Assembly (NCBI GenBank): GCA_937141405.1
Contig: CAKZQQ010000005.1
Coordinates: 1-64,000 of the forward strand
Direction: 5' to 3'
Length of the DNA stretch: 64,000 bases
Source: an uncultured Campylobacterota bacterium
Lineage (GTDB): Bacteria; Campylobacterota; Campylobacteria; Campylobacterales; Sulfurovaceae
This document shows, one piece after another, positions 10,509-19,703 of the stretch. The translations under genes and the position numbers were made by a program. Positions within the stretch are counted from its first letter, which is position 1. Each line of letters begins with the position of its first letter. Under the pieces are notes generated by a model. The model was not told the DNA's origin. It saw nothing but the letters and a program-made list of their open reading frames with translations, and searched no databases.

Positions 10509-11794
10509 AAAGCGTACTGGTCAGAAAAAGTGAGCAGGCATTCGATCTTATATGTGATGAGATAGCATCAGATAAATCGATATCACATAGATGTGCCATC
10601 TTCTCGCTTTTGAGCGATCAGGCATCAAAGATAGACAGGTATCTTCTTGGAGAAGATACGCTCAATTCATTAAATATTGCCGCACAGTTAGGTGCAGATA
10701 TCAAAAGAGTAGCTAGTAGCGTTACTATCACACCGCCATCATCATTAAAAGAGCCAAAAGATATCCTTGATTGCGGTAATGCGGGTACTGCCATCAGGCT
10801 CTACAGCGGTTTTTTGAGTAGTTTGGAGGGCATGTATATACTTACCGGCGATGCTTACCTTAAAGCAAGGCCTATGAGCAGAGTAGTTGAGCCGCTTAGA
10901 GAAATAGGGGCAATCATAGACGGTAGAGAGAATGGCAGACTTGCTCCACTCTATATAAGAGGCTCAAAATTGCAATCTTTTAGATATCACTCTCCTGTTG
11001 ATTCTGCGCAGGTAAAATCAGCGCTCATCTTAGCAGCACTTCGCTCAAACGGAACTTGTTACTATAAGGAGAATCTTTTAAGTAGGGACCATACCGAGAG
11101 AATGCTTGTAGGTATGGGTGCAAATATCAAAAAAGATGAGGATGGCTGGATAGCCATAAAGCCTCTTAAAAAACCTCTAAAGCCACTTGAGCTTACTGTT
11201 CCCGCGGATCCTTCAAGTGCATTCTTCTTCGCGCTAGCTGCAGCAATCACTCCTCGCTCAAAGATTATCATCAAAGATGTATCACTCAATAAAACCCGCA
11301 TAGGTGCCTATAAAGTACTCAAAAAAATGGGTGCAGATATAGAGTATGAACTCAAAGAGGATAAGTATGAGCCAATCGGCGACATCACCGTCACATATAA
11401 TGGAAAGCTTAAAGCTATAGAGGTATCATCAAAGATAGCTTGGCTTATCGATGAGTTGCCTGCACTTGCCGTTGCTATGGCTTTTGCAGAGGGCACAAGT
11501 GTTGTGAGTAATGCTAAAGAGCTTCGCGTCAAAGAGAGTGATCGTATCACTTCTGTGATTACCAATCTCAAAAAATGCGGCATTGTATGCGAAGAGTCTG
11601 AAGATGGCTATAGTATCACAGGAGGCGATATTCATTATGCTACGGTAGATAGTTATGGAGACCATAGGGTTGCTATGAGCTTTGCGATAGCAGGTATTTT
11701 CTCCGGTATGAAAATCGATGATATCGATTGTATTGATACCTCTTTTCCTAATTTTTTTGATATCCTCTCGAAAATTACTAGGTTAGAGTTTTGA
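10505..11794 (+). CDS. aroA: 3-phosphoshikimate 1-carboxyvinyltransferase (EPSP synthase)
   Basis: A 429-aa EPSP synthase that joins shikimate-3-phosphate and phosphoenolpyruvate in aromatic amino acid synthesis. Typical segments are [15 protein letters not shown] near the N-terminus (substrate-binding KS), [33 protein letters not shown] and [14 protein letters not shown]. Its position after pheST links aromatic synthesis to phenylalanine charging. It overlaps pheT by 4 bases and ispH by 4 bases. Confidence 0.97.
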   Translation: MKSVLVRKSEQAFDLICDEIASDKSISHRCAIFSLLSDQASKIDRYLLGEDTLNSLNIAAQLGADIKRVASSVTITPPSSLKEPKDILDCGNAGTAIRLYSGFLSSLEGMYILTGDAYLKARPMSRVVEPLREIGAIIDGRENGRLAPLYIRGSKLQSFRYHSPVDSAQVKSALILAALRSNGTCYYKENLLSRDHTERMLVGMGANIKKDEDGWIAIKPLKKPLKPLELTVPADPSSAFFFALAAAITPRSKIIIKDVSLNKTRIGAYKVLKKMGADIEYELKEDKYEPIGDITVTYNGKLKAIEVSSKIAWLIDELPALAVAMAFAEGTSVVSNAKELRVKESDRITSVITNLKKCGIVCEESEDGYSITGGDIHYATVDSYGDHRVAMSFAIAGIFSGMKIDDIDCIDTSFPNFFDILSKITRLEF

Positions 11795-12624
11795 AGATAG
11801 AGCTCGCAAGTTCTTACGGTTTTTGCTTCGGCGTTAAAAGGGCAATTAGAATTGCTGAACAAAATCCAAATAGTAAAACTTTCGGACCATTGATACATAA
11901 TCAAGATGAGATCAATAGACTCAAAAGTGGTTATGGTGTAACCTATGTTGATAAAATGAGTGAGATAGAGCCAAATGAGTCAGTAGTTGTAAGGACACAT
12001 GGGATTCCAAAAGAAGAGCTCAAGATATTAAAGGAGCAAAAAAACAATATCATAGATGCTACATGTCCTTATGTAACCAAGCCTCAAAATATCGTTGAAG
12101 AGATGAGTAATCAGGGGTATGACATAGTGATTTTCGGCGATAAAAATCACCCTGAGATCAGAGGTGTTATGAGTTATGCAGCTAAAGAGAGCAATGTCTA
12201 TATAGTTTTAGATAAAAATGAACTTGAAAAAGAGAAACTTTCAAATAAAATAGCACTTGTTTCCCAAACAACAAGAAAGCCTGATGATTTTTTGCAACTC
12301 GCTAATTTTTTGATACTTTGTGTAAAAGAGGTGAGGGTATTTAACACTATCTGCAATGCAACATTTGAGAATCAAGATGCGACACAAGAACTTGCAAAAA
12401 GGTGTGATGTGATGATTGTTGTTGGCGGGAAGAACTCATCAAATACAAAGCAGCTCTATTTGATCTCTAAAAGGTATTGTGACGATAGTTATCTTGTTGA
12501 AAATCAAGATGAAGTTGACCTTGCTTGGTTTAAGAATAAAGAGCATTGTGGGATAGCAGCCGGGGCGTCAACACCGGATTGGATTGTTGAAGAGATAGTG
12601 GACAAAGTTAAGGCAATTTGTTGA
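11791..12624 (+). CDS. ispH: 4-hydroxy-3-methylbut-2-enyl diphosphate reductase
   Basis: A 277-aa [4Fe-4S] enzyme of the MEP pathway, reducing HMBPP to IPP and DMAPP. The three cluster cysteines are visible in [11 protein letters not shown] (C12), DATCPYV (about C90) and TICNAT (about C188). [10 protein letters not shown] contains the conserved T/R segment of the active site. The start is TTG at 11791, supported by the family N-terminus MKIELA and by GGTTAGAG just upstream; it overlaps the aroA stop by 4 bases. Confidence 0.97.
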   Translation: MKIELASSYGFCFGVKRAIRIAEQNPNSKTFGPLIHNQDEINRLKSGYGVTYVDKMSEIEPNESVVVRTHGIPKEELKILKEQKNNIIDATCPYVTKPQNIVEEMSNQGYDIVIFGDKNHPEIRGVMSYAAKESNVYIVLDKNELEKEKLSNKIALVSQTTRKPDDFLQLANFLILCVKEVRVFNTICNATFENQDATQELAKRCDVMIVVGGKNSSNTKQLYLISKRYCDDSYLVENQDEVDLAWFKNKEHCGIAAGASTPDWIVEEIVDKVKAIC

Positions 12625-12656
12625 AATCACTCGAAGCAAATTTAATCTAATTATTG

Positions 12657-12662
12657 TATAAT
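12657..12662 (+). promoter_or_regulatory. -10 box for rpsA
   Basis: Perfect TATAAT preceded by TTG, 30 bases before the rpsA ATG and outside the ispH coding region, so rpsA probably has its own promoter in addition to operon read-through. No good -35. Confidence 0.5.
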
Positions 12663-12692
12663 ATCGTCAAAATAGGCACATAAGGAAGTGGA

Positions 12693-14357
12693 ATGAAGTT
12701 CGAAGATATCGAAATAGAGGATGTAGACTTTGAGGCAATGCTTGAAGAGTCTTTTAAAAATGAAGAGTCAGAAGGTGACTTAGTAGAGGGCAGGATAGTC
12801 AAGATCAATGAGGATGACAATCAAGCCATTGTAGATGTAGGTACAAAAAAAGAGGCATTTTTATCACTCGATCAACTCAGAGATGAGAGTGGTAATCTTC
12901 TTTTTAAAGAGGGTGATGATATCACGGTTGTAGTAACCGGGAAAAGAGGAGATAGACTCAATATCTCCTATGAACTTGCGAAAAAACAGAGAGCTTTAAG
13001 AGAGTTTATAGCCGGCTATGACGAAACACAAGAGTATATCATCGAAGGTGAAGTTATCAAGAAAAATAAAGGTGGTTACATAATCGAATGTGACGGTCTA
13101 GATTTTTTTATGCCAAGAACACTATCTTATTTGTCTCAAAAAATTGATCCAATCGGAAAAAAAGTTAAAGCTGTTATTACAAAAGTTGATAAAGATAAAA
13201 ATTCTGTAGTCGTATCTAGAAAAGAGCTTATCGAGAGAGAAAATGGAAAAATAGATGAGATAGCGGAAGCTCTTTTAAACTCAAAGGATATCATTAAAGG
13301 TATCGTTAAAAAGATAACAAGTTATGGTGCTTTTGTCGATGTGGGTGGAGTTGATGGACTTGTTCATTATTCGCAAATTTCTCATAAAGGTCCCGTTAAT
13401 CCTTCGAAATATTTTAGTGAGGGCGATGAAGTTAATGTTGTTGCGCTTGAATATGATAAAAAGAAAAAACATCTCTCCCTCTCCATAAAGGATGCGCATA
13501 GTGATCCATGGAGTGATATAGATTCTATCGTCTCAAAAGGCGATACCGTAGCTGTCATTGTAGGAAACATTGAGCCATATGGTGTATTTGTTGATCTTGG
13601 GAATGACCTTGAAGCGTTTTTGCATGTTTCAGAGATATCTTGGGATAAAAATGTAAAACATCCGGGTGATCATCTCACTGTTGGCGAACAGATAAATGTT
13701 GAAGTGATAGAGATAGATAAAAATGAAAAAAGATTAAGAGTGAGTTTGAAAAATTTACTTCCTAAACCAATTGATCAATTTTGTCAAAACAATAGAGTCG
13801 GAGATGTGCTCAAGGGTGAAATTACGTCTGTGACAGACTTTGGGGCTTTTGTGAAATTGGATGAGGTTGAAGGTCTACTCCATAACCAAGAGATATCTTG
13901 GGATAAATCTAAAAATGCCAAAAATAGTTTTAAACCGGGCGATGAAGTAGAAGTCAAAATTATAAAAATCGATAAAGATGCCGGAAAAATATCTTTGAGC
14001 ATGAAAGCGCTTAGCGATTCTCCTATAAAAATGTTTGCTAAAAATCATAAAGTTGGAGATATCGTTCAAGGGAAAGTAAAAGACAAAAAAGATTTTGGCG
14101 TATTTATTGCTATTGACGATCAAGTAGATGCACTCATAAGATCTGAAGATCTCTTCCCGCTTAAAATCGAAGAGATTGAAAAAGATCAAGACATCAGTGC
14201 AGTTATTGTCTTTATGGATGAGAAAAATGATCGCTTAAGAGCTTCTGTGAAGAAGCTTCAAATGCAAGAAGAGAAAGATGCAGTTGCAAAAGTAAATGCA
14301 GACCAAGACGATAGCATGACATTAGGCGATATATTAAAAGATCAATTAAAAAAATAA
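12693..14357 (+). CDS. rpsA: 30S ribosomal protein S1
   Basis: A 554-aa protein with six S1 (OB-fold) repeats. Repeat starts are recognisable as EGDLVEGRIVKI, EYIIEGEVIKK, KDIIKGIVKKITSYGAFVDV, GDTVAVIVGNIEPYGVFVDL, GDVLKGEITSVTDFGAFVKL and GDIVQGKVKDKKDFGVFIAI. The first two repeats are divergent, as in other S1 proteins, where they anchor to the ribosome while the rest hold mRNA. It has an ATG start with GGAAG upstream. serA follows 16 bases later. Confidence 0.97.
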   Translation: MKFEDIEIEDVDFEAMLEESFKNEESEGDLVEGRIVKINEDDNQAIVDVGTKKEAFLSLDQLRDESGNLLFKEGDDITVVVTGKRGDRLNISYELAKKQRALREFIAGYDETQEYIIEGEVIKKNKGGYIIECDGLDFFMPRTLSYLSQKIDPIGKKVKAVITKVDKDKNSVVVSRKELIERENGKIDEIAEALLNSKDIIKGIVKKITSYGAFVDVGGVDGLVHYSQISHKGPVNPSKYFSEGDEVNVVALEYDKKKKHLSLSIKDAHSDPWSDIDSIVSKGDTVAVIVGNIEPYGVFVDLGNDLEAFLHVSEISWDKNVKHPGDHLTVGEQINVEVIEIDKNEKRLRVSLKNLLPKPIDQFCQNNRVGDVLKGEITSVTDFGAFVKLDEVEGLLHNQEISWDKSKNAKNSFKPGDEVEVKIIKIDKDAGKISLSMKALSDSPIKMFAKNHKVGDIVQGKVKDKKDFGVFIAIDDQVDALIRSEDLFPLKIEEIEKDQDISAVIVFMDEKNDRLRASVKKLQMQEEKDAVAKVNADQDDSMTLGDILKDQLKK

Positions 14358-14373
14358 TTTAGAGGGGATTTGA

Positions 14374-15969
14374 ATGCCAAAGCACTTAGTTGTGGTTTGC
14401 GACCATATTCATCCAAAGGGTCTTGCTATTTTAGAGCAAGATGCCGATATAGAGATGATCAATGCGGCCGATGAGCCAAAAGATAAGCTAGTTAGAGAGA
14501 TTTTACCAAAAGCCGATGTAGCGATAACAAGAAGCTCAACTGATGTTGACGAGTTTTTTCTAACACATGCTACCGACCTGAAAGCTGTTGTTAGAGCAGG
14601 TGTTGGTGTTGATAATGTAGATATTGATGGATGCTCAAAGCGCGGTATTGTTGTGATGAATGTTCCTACAGCCAATACCATTGCTGCTGTCGAGCTTACT
14701 ATGGCACATATGCTCTCTTGCGTGAGACAATTTCCATATGCACATAACAACCTTAAGGTTGATAGAGTGTGGAGAAGACAGGATTGGTATGGAACGGAGC
14801 TTAAAGATAAGAAGCTTGGTATCATCGGTTTTGGAAATATCGGTTCAAGAGTCGGTAAAAGAGCAAAAGCTTTTGAGATGGATGTTGTGGCTTATGACCC
14901 TTACATTGACCCTTCAAAAGCGACCAATCTAGATATTGCCTACACGAAAGATTTCAAAGATATTTTAGCATGCGACATCATCACTATTCACACTCCAAAA
15001 ACAGAAGAGACTCTAGGAATGATAGGTAAAGATGAAATAGCAGCCATGAAAGATGGTGTTATCCTCATCAACTGTGCTAGAGGCGGATTGTATGATGAAG
15101 ATGCCCTTGTTGCAGGTTTAAAATCAAAAAAGATAGCTATGGCAGGAATCGATGTCTTTAATAAAGAACCGGCTACTAACCATCCTCTGCTTGATCTTGA
15201 TAATGTAACCGTTACTCCCCACCTTGGAGCCAACACACTGGAATCACAAGAGAATATTGCCATTCAAGCAAGTGAAAATGCTATAGCGGCAGCTAAGGGT
15301 ATCTCTTATCCAAATGCTTTAAATCTGCCTATTAAAGAGAATGAGTTACCTGATTTTGTAAGACCTTATTTGGAGTTAACACAAAAAATGGGACACCTAT
15401 GTGCGCAGGTACGAAAAAAAAGTGCGATAAAATCTATCAAGGTAGTAGCGTTTGGTGAAATAGGCGAATATATAGAATCACTTACGACTTTTGCAACCGT
15501 AGGGGTTTTAATGGAGTCTCTTGCCGATCAAGTTAATTATGTTAATGCCGAATTTGTTGCTCAAGAGAGAGGTATAGAGATTATCAAGGAGAGCAAACCA
15601 AATGATAGCGGCTTTACAAATAAGGTTGTTGTTAAAGTAACAACGCAGGATGGAGTCATAAGACTAGGCGGTACCGTATTTGACGGAACTGTTCAAAGAA
15701 TAATCGAGATAGACGACTATTTGGTGGATGTTGAGCCAAAAGGGGTTATGATATTCTTTAGAAATTCCGATACTCCGGGTGTTATCGGTGATGTTGGCAG
15801 AATCATATCACAGCATGGTGTTAATATCTCTGATTTTAGATTGGGAAGAGATGCAAAAAAACAAGCACTCGCAGTTATAAGAGTGGATGGAAATGTCACA
15901 AAACAGTTGCTCGATGAGCTAGAATCTTTAGATGCGTGCATAAGAAGTGTTGCATATGCGGTGCTTTAA
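14374..15969 (+). CDS. serA: D-3-phosphoglycerate dehydrogenase (long form)
   Basis: A 531-aa enzyme for the first step of serine synthesis from 3-phosphoglycerate. The Rossmann motif GFGNIGSRVGKRAKAF lies near residue 150, the D-isomer-specific dehydrogenase signature HTPKTEETLGMI follows, and the catalytic His is in TPHLGANT (about residue 282). An intervening domain precedes a C-terminal ACT domain (about 455-531, MIFFRNSDTPGVIGDVG), which in this family senses serine. Length matches the long bacterial type. GAGGGG precedes the ATG. Confidence 0.96.
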   Translation: MPKHLVVVCDHIHPKGLAILEQDADIEMINAADEPKDKLVREILPKADVAITRSSTDVDEFFLTHATDLKAVVRAGVGVDNVDIDGCSKRGIVVMNVPTANTIAAVELTMAHMLSCVRQFPYAHNNLKVDRVWRRQDWYGTELKDKKLGIIGFGNIGSRVGKRAKAFEMDVVAYDPYIDPSKATNLDIAYTKDFKDILACDIITIHTPKTEETLGMIGKDEIAAMKDGVILINCARGGLYDEDALVAGLKSKKIAMAGIDVFNKEPATNHPLLDLDNVTVTPHLGANTLESQENIAIQASENAIAAAKGISYPNALNLPIKENELPDFVRPYLELTQKMGHLCAQVRKKSAIKSIKVVAFGEIGEYIESLTTFATVGVLMESLADQVNYVNAEFVAQERGIEIIKESKPNDSGFTNKVVVKVTTQDGVIRLGGTVFDGTVQRIIEIDDYLVDVEPKGVMIFFRNSDTPGVIGDVGRIISQHGVNISDFRLGRDAKKQALAVIRVDGNVTKQLLDELESLDACIRSVAYAVL

Positions 15970-15988
15970 GCATCTATTTTCGTGTTAA

Positions 15989-16010
15989 TCAATATTGTGT
16001 ACAATATTGA
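15989..16010. promoter_or_regulatory. Perfect dyad operator candidate upstream of the efflux operon
   Basis: TCAATATTGT (15989-15998) and ACAATATTGA (16001-16010) form a perfect 10-bp inverted repeat around GT. It covers a -10-like TACAAT (16000-16005) and ends 25 bases before the start codon of the TolC-type gene. Size and symmetry fit a dimeric repressor site of TetR or MarR type; no such regulator is encoded next to it. Confidence 0.6.
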
Positions 16011-16035
16011 ATTTCATTAATGGAAGGAGAGGATT

Positions 16036-17391
16036 TTGATTCGTTATTTTATCTTAGCATCTATCTTAATCATGCCTCTTTTTGCCGGACTAAATAATCT
16101 TAGACTCCATGATGCTATTGAGATTTTAAAAAGATCAAATTTAGAGCTAAAGAGTGCCGAATTTGATGAAAAGATGAAATATTACGAGGCGCAAGCAGTA
16201 AGCGGAATGAAGTTTGGGAAACTTGATGCTGCTGTTAGCGCAATGCGATCTGATGATGCAGGAAACGTCTTTGGTTTTAAGCTCCAAAGCCGAGAAGCAA
16301 ATTTTGGTGATTTCGGTGCTGGAGAATTTGATCCCTCAAATCCTGATGTGCTCACTATCCAACCCTATGATCTCAATTATCCGGAAGCAAGAAACCACTA
16401 TTTGACAAAAATTACATATTCTATCCCCCTCTATACAAGCGGTAAGATATATGAATACGGAAAAATCGCCAAAAAATTGGCCCTTATGAGCAAGCTCGAT
16501 ACAAAAAAAGTTTTACAAGAGAAGATTTATCAAGTCAAAAAGGCATTTTACGATATTAGCCTTATCGAAGAGTATATCAAAAACCTTTCTCTTATCACTA
16601 AAAATATAACGCAATTAGAGCAGACAGTCAAACAGATGAAAAAAGAGGGATTTGCGCTTGAGTCTGACTTGCTAGAGGTGCAAGCACAAGGTGCTGAGGC
16701 CGAGAGTATGTATATTCAAGCGAAACTCAACAGAGATCTTGCTTATCAATATCTCTCTTTTTTGCTCAATCAAGAGGTAAGCTCTATCGTTACACAAAAA
16801 AATAATCTGGCAACCACAAAAGAGATTACAAGAGATGATGTTATTGCTTCTAACCTTGATATACAAAAGGCAAAAATGGGACTTGATGTAAGCAAGAGAG
16901 CTGTGAGTGTTCAAAGGGCAAATTTTGGACCCACTATCGGTGGTTTTGCTGAGTACGGTAGCGCTGATAATGAAGCAAATTTTGACAAAGATAAAGATTT
17001 TTATACCGTAGGTGTGCAACTCTCTTGGAATATATTTAACGGTGGCAGTGACTACTCTAATCTACAAAGAGCAAAAATAGAATATCTTAAAACGCAAAAG
17101 CAGGTTGAACTAGCTAAAAGCGGTATCTATCTCAAAACAAAAAAACTTCAAACCGAAGCGCTTAGTGCTCTCGAAGAGATTAAAAGTTATCAAAAACAGT
17201 ATAAATTTGCATCAAGAGTCTATACTACCTATAATGAGCGATATAAAGAGGGAATCGTGCCTGTAGGTGATGTACTTATCAAGCAGTCAAAAAAACTAGA
17301 AGTTCTTACAAAACTTTTAAGTGTAAAAAACAAGTATAATACAAAGATATTTGAGCTAGATATGTTACTAAATAGGGGGGAAGAGATATGA
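16036..17391 (+). CDS. TolC-family outer membrane efflux channel
   Basis: A 451-aa outer membrane factor with a signal peptide (YFILASILIMPLFAG), then two repeats of the coiled-coil/beta OEP type: LRLHDAIEILKRSNLELKSA at the first helix and VGVQLSWNIFNGGSDYSNLQ in the second half, the usual SW.lFnGG strand. The start is TTG 16036 with GGAAGGAGAGG upstream. The stop overlaps the next gene by 4 bases, so channel, adaptor and pump are one operon. Export substrate unknown; the channel could in principle also serve the type I-secreted adhesin encoded later, but nothing shows this. Confidence 0.93.
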   Translation: MIRYFILASILIMPLFAGLNNLRLHDAIEILKRSNLELKSAEFDEKMKYYEAQAVSGMKFGKLDAAVSAMRSDDAGNVFGFKLQSREANFGDFGAGEFDPSNPDVLTIQPYDLNYPEARNHYLTKITYSIPLYTSGKIYEYGKIAKKLALMSKLDTKKVLQEKIYQVKKAFYDISLIEEYIKNLSLITKNITQLEQTVKQMKKEGFALESDLLEVQAQGAEAESMYIQAKLNRDLAYQYLSFLLNQEVSSIVTQKNNLATTKEITRDDVIASNLDIQKAKMGLDVSKRAVSVQRANFGPTIGGFAEYGSADNEANFDKDKDFYTVGVQLSWNIFNGGSDYSNLQRAKIEYLKTQKQVELAKSGIYLKTKKLQTEALSALEEIKSYQKQYKFASRVYTTYNERYKEGIVPVGDVLIKQSKKLEVLTKLLSVKNKYNTKIFELDMLLNRGEEI

Positions 17392-18101
17392 TAAGAGTTC
17401 TAATTTTTACATTTTTATTGCTATTTAGTTCTGCAAATGCTATTGAACTTGTGCTAAGCGGTACGGCCATATCGGACAATCAAAAAGTTTTAGCAAGCCG
17501 AAATATGGGCTATCTTAAAAAGATGAATGTAAGCGAAGGTGATGAGGTCAAAAAAGGTGATTTGCTCTATGAGATCGACCCGACAGAAGTCAATGCACAA
17601 AAGCAGATGTATAGAAATCAACTCAATAATATATTGAAAAATCTTGAGAGATATGAAAGACTGTTTAAAAAAGGGATGGTTTCAAAGTATGACCTTGAAA
17701 ACATGAGACTTGCTGCGCAAAATCAAAGAGAGATGTTGAGTATAGCTGAGGCTCAAGATGCATATCTTAAAGTAATCGCACCTAACGATGGGATAATAAT
17801 ATCAAAAAATATGAATGAAGGTGAAATGGTCAATCCTGGAATGCCTGTTGTTGTCTTGACCGATCTTACAGATATAAGGATTGTGATTGAAATTAGCGAG
17901 AATGATCTTAAAAATATCAAAAAAGGCGATAAGGTAAAGGTGGATATTCCTTCTATCGAGTTGAGTACAGAAGGCGAGATAAGCTCTATCATTCCGGCTT
18001 CTAATCCCATGACGCATAAATTTAAAGCAAAAATAAAATTTGATAAAGCCGGAAAGAGTGTCTATCCGGGAATGTTTGCTCGAGTTACCTTGGAGCTATA
18101 A
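17388..18101 (+). CDS. RND efflux periplasmic adaptor (HlyD/MFP family), short
   Basis: A 237-aa membrane fusion protein with signal peptide (LIFTFLLLFSSANA). Lipoyl-like halves flank a short helical hairpin: GYLKKMNVSEGDEVKKGDLL and IAPNDGIIISKNMNEGEMVN, with the hairpin at about residues 70-120. A beta-barrel domain follows (DLTDIRIVIEISENDLKNIK). At 237 aa it is shorter than most RND adaptors (350-400 aa) and seems to lack the membrane-proximal domain and an N-terminal anchor. It lies between the channel and pump genes. Confidence 0.9.
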   Translation: MIRVLIFTFLLLFSSANAIELVLSGTAISDNQKVLASRNMGYLKKMNVSEGDEVKKGDLLYEIDPTEVNAQKQMYRNQLNNILKNLERYERLFKKGMVSKYDLENMRLAAQNQREMLSIAEAQDAYLKVIAPNDGIIISKNMNEGEMVNPGMPVVVLTDLTDIRIVIEISENDLKNIKKGDKVKVDIPSIELSTEGEISSIIPASNPMTHKFKAKIKFDKAGKSVYPGMFARVTLEL

Positions 18102-18104
18102 TAG

Positions 18105-19703
18105 ATGGGAAAAGAGATTGAGAATAGCTCAAAATCGATGGATATAGCCGGAAAGCTTGCACAAGGTTTTCTCAAAAACCCTCTCACTTCAGTCCTTGCT
18201 GCATTTTTAATCCTCGTAGGGTATATCGCCCTTAATTTTATGCCAAGAGAAGAGGATCCCCAAATTGCTATCTCCGGCGGTGCTGTTATCGTTGCACTTC
18301 CGGGTGCTAATGCAAGTGAAGTAGAAAAGGTGATTGTCAATCCCCTGGAGAGAAAGTTAAGAGAGATTAGCGGTATAGAGCATATATATGGCATGGCGAT
18401 GAATGATGTAGGTATTGTCAATGTGATGTACTATATAGGAGAAGACAGAGAAGACTCAAATCTCAAACTCTACGATAAAGTGATGCAAAATCTTGACTTG
18501 ATGCCAAAAGGTGCGATGCAACCTCTTATCAAGCCTTTTGATATCGATATCGATATACCTATATTAACAGTCGCATTTTATGTAAAAGATAGCACAAAAA
18601 TAGATCAAATCAAGTTCTATGAAAAGATTCGTGATATTCAGCACTCTGTGAATGCTATAGAGAATGTTTCAAAAACAAATCTTAAAGGCGATAGAAGAGC
18701 ACAATATAACATCGAGGTGGATTTAGGAAAACTTGCAGGGTATAACCTCTCACTCGGTCAAATAATGATGGCGATTCAATCAGTAGCCAAAGGTGTTCCT
18801 GATGTGAGTACGACAACACCTGATGGAAAATTGGTCGTTTTTGGACTTAAAAATGCTATTGAGAGCGTTGAGGATGTAAAAGATATCGCTGTTGCTCAAT
18901 ATGGCGGTTCTCTGATCTATCTCAGGGATGTTGCGAAGATATATAAGGGCATAGATATACAAAACAAAAAGATAGCGACTATCACTTATAGGGATTCAAA
19001 AGAGGAAGCGTTGAGCAAAGATACTCAGCAAACTACTTTGAGTGTTTCTAAACTTGCAGGTACCAATGCTGTCGTTGTAGCAAAAGAGGTTTTGGACTAT
19101 CTCAAATCCCAAGAAAGTTCGCTTGATAATGCCGGAGTAGGGTATATAGTTACACGAAATTACGGTGTGAGAGCAGATAATGCCGTCAATGAGTTGATGC
19201 ACCATCTTATCATCACAATTATTATCATCGCGATTATGCTTGTGTTTGCCCTTGGTTGGAAAGAGTCGCTTATCGTCACCTTTACTGTGCCTGCCATTTT
19301 GGCTGTGACGCTCTTTATCGCATATCTCGGTGGTCAGAGTATAAATCGTATCACTCTTTTTGCTTTTCTACTCTCCTTGGGACTTTTGGTTGATGCGGCT
19401 ATTATCGTTATAGAAAATATTCATAGGCATCTTCATGATCATAATTCGCCTCACGAGAGCATGGAAGAGCTCTTAGTTGAAGCAACCAATGAGATAGGGC
19501 CGCCTACAAATATTGCTACGCTTGCTATCATCCTTACGATGGTGCCTATGGCTTTTGTCGGTGGCATGATGGGCTCATTCATGAAGCCTATACCTCTCAA
19601 TGTGCCTGTAGCGCTCGTTGCTTCACTTTTTGTGGCATATATATTTACACCCTACCTTAGTTTGAAATTGCTCAAAAAAGAGCATGGGCACAAGGGGAAA
19701 TAG
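18105..19703 (+). CDS. RND efflux pump, N-terminal half (split gene)
   Basis: A 532-aa first half of an RND (AcrB-like) permease. It has TM1 at residues ~28-48, the porter loop, then TM2-TM6 (about 365-525) containing the TM4 proton-relay helix SLGLLVDAAIIVIEN. D430 is present, but the position of the second Asp of the AcrB pair is Ala431. The reading frame ends with TAG at 19701-19703 and the second half starts with ATG at 19704 in the same frame. AAGGGG at 19692-19697 is a good ribosome binding site for the second half. The break falls in the cytoplasmic linker between the TM6 and TM7 halves, so two half-pumps can be made. Confidence 0.9.
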   Translation: MGKEIENSSKSMDIAGKLAQGFLKNPLTSVLAAFLILVGYIALNFMPREEDPQIAISGGAVIVALPGANASEVEKVIVNPLERKLREISGIEHIYGMAMNDVGIVNVMYYIGEDREDSNLKLYDKVMQNLDLMPKGAMQPLIKPFDIDIDIPILTVAFYVKDSTKIDQIKFYEKIRDIQHSVNAIENVSKTNLKGDRRAQYNIEVDLGKLAGYNLSLGQIMMAIQSVAKGVPDVSTTTPDGKLVVFGLKNAIESVEDVKDIAVAQYGGSLIYLRDVAKIYKGIDIQNKKIATITYRDSKEEALSKDTQQTTLSVSKLAGTNAVVVAKEVLDYLKSQESSLDNAGVGYIVTRNYGVRADNAVNELMHHLIITIIIIAIMLVFALGWKESLIVTFTVPAILAVTLFIAYLGGQSINRITLFAFLLSLGLLVDAAIIVIENIHRHLHDHNSPHESMEELLVEATNEIGPPTNIATLAIILTMVPMAFVGGMMGSFMKPIPLNVPVALVASLFVAYIFTPYLSLKLLKKEHGHKGK

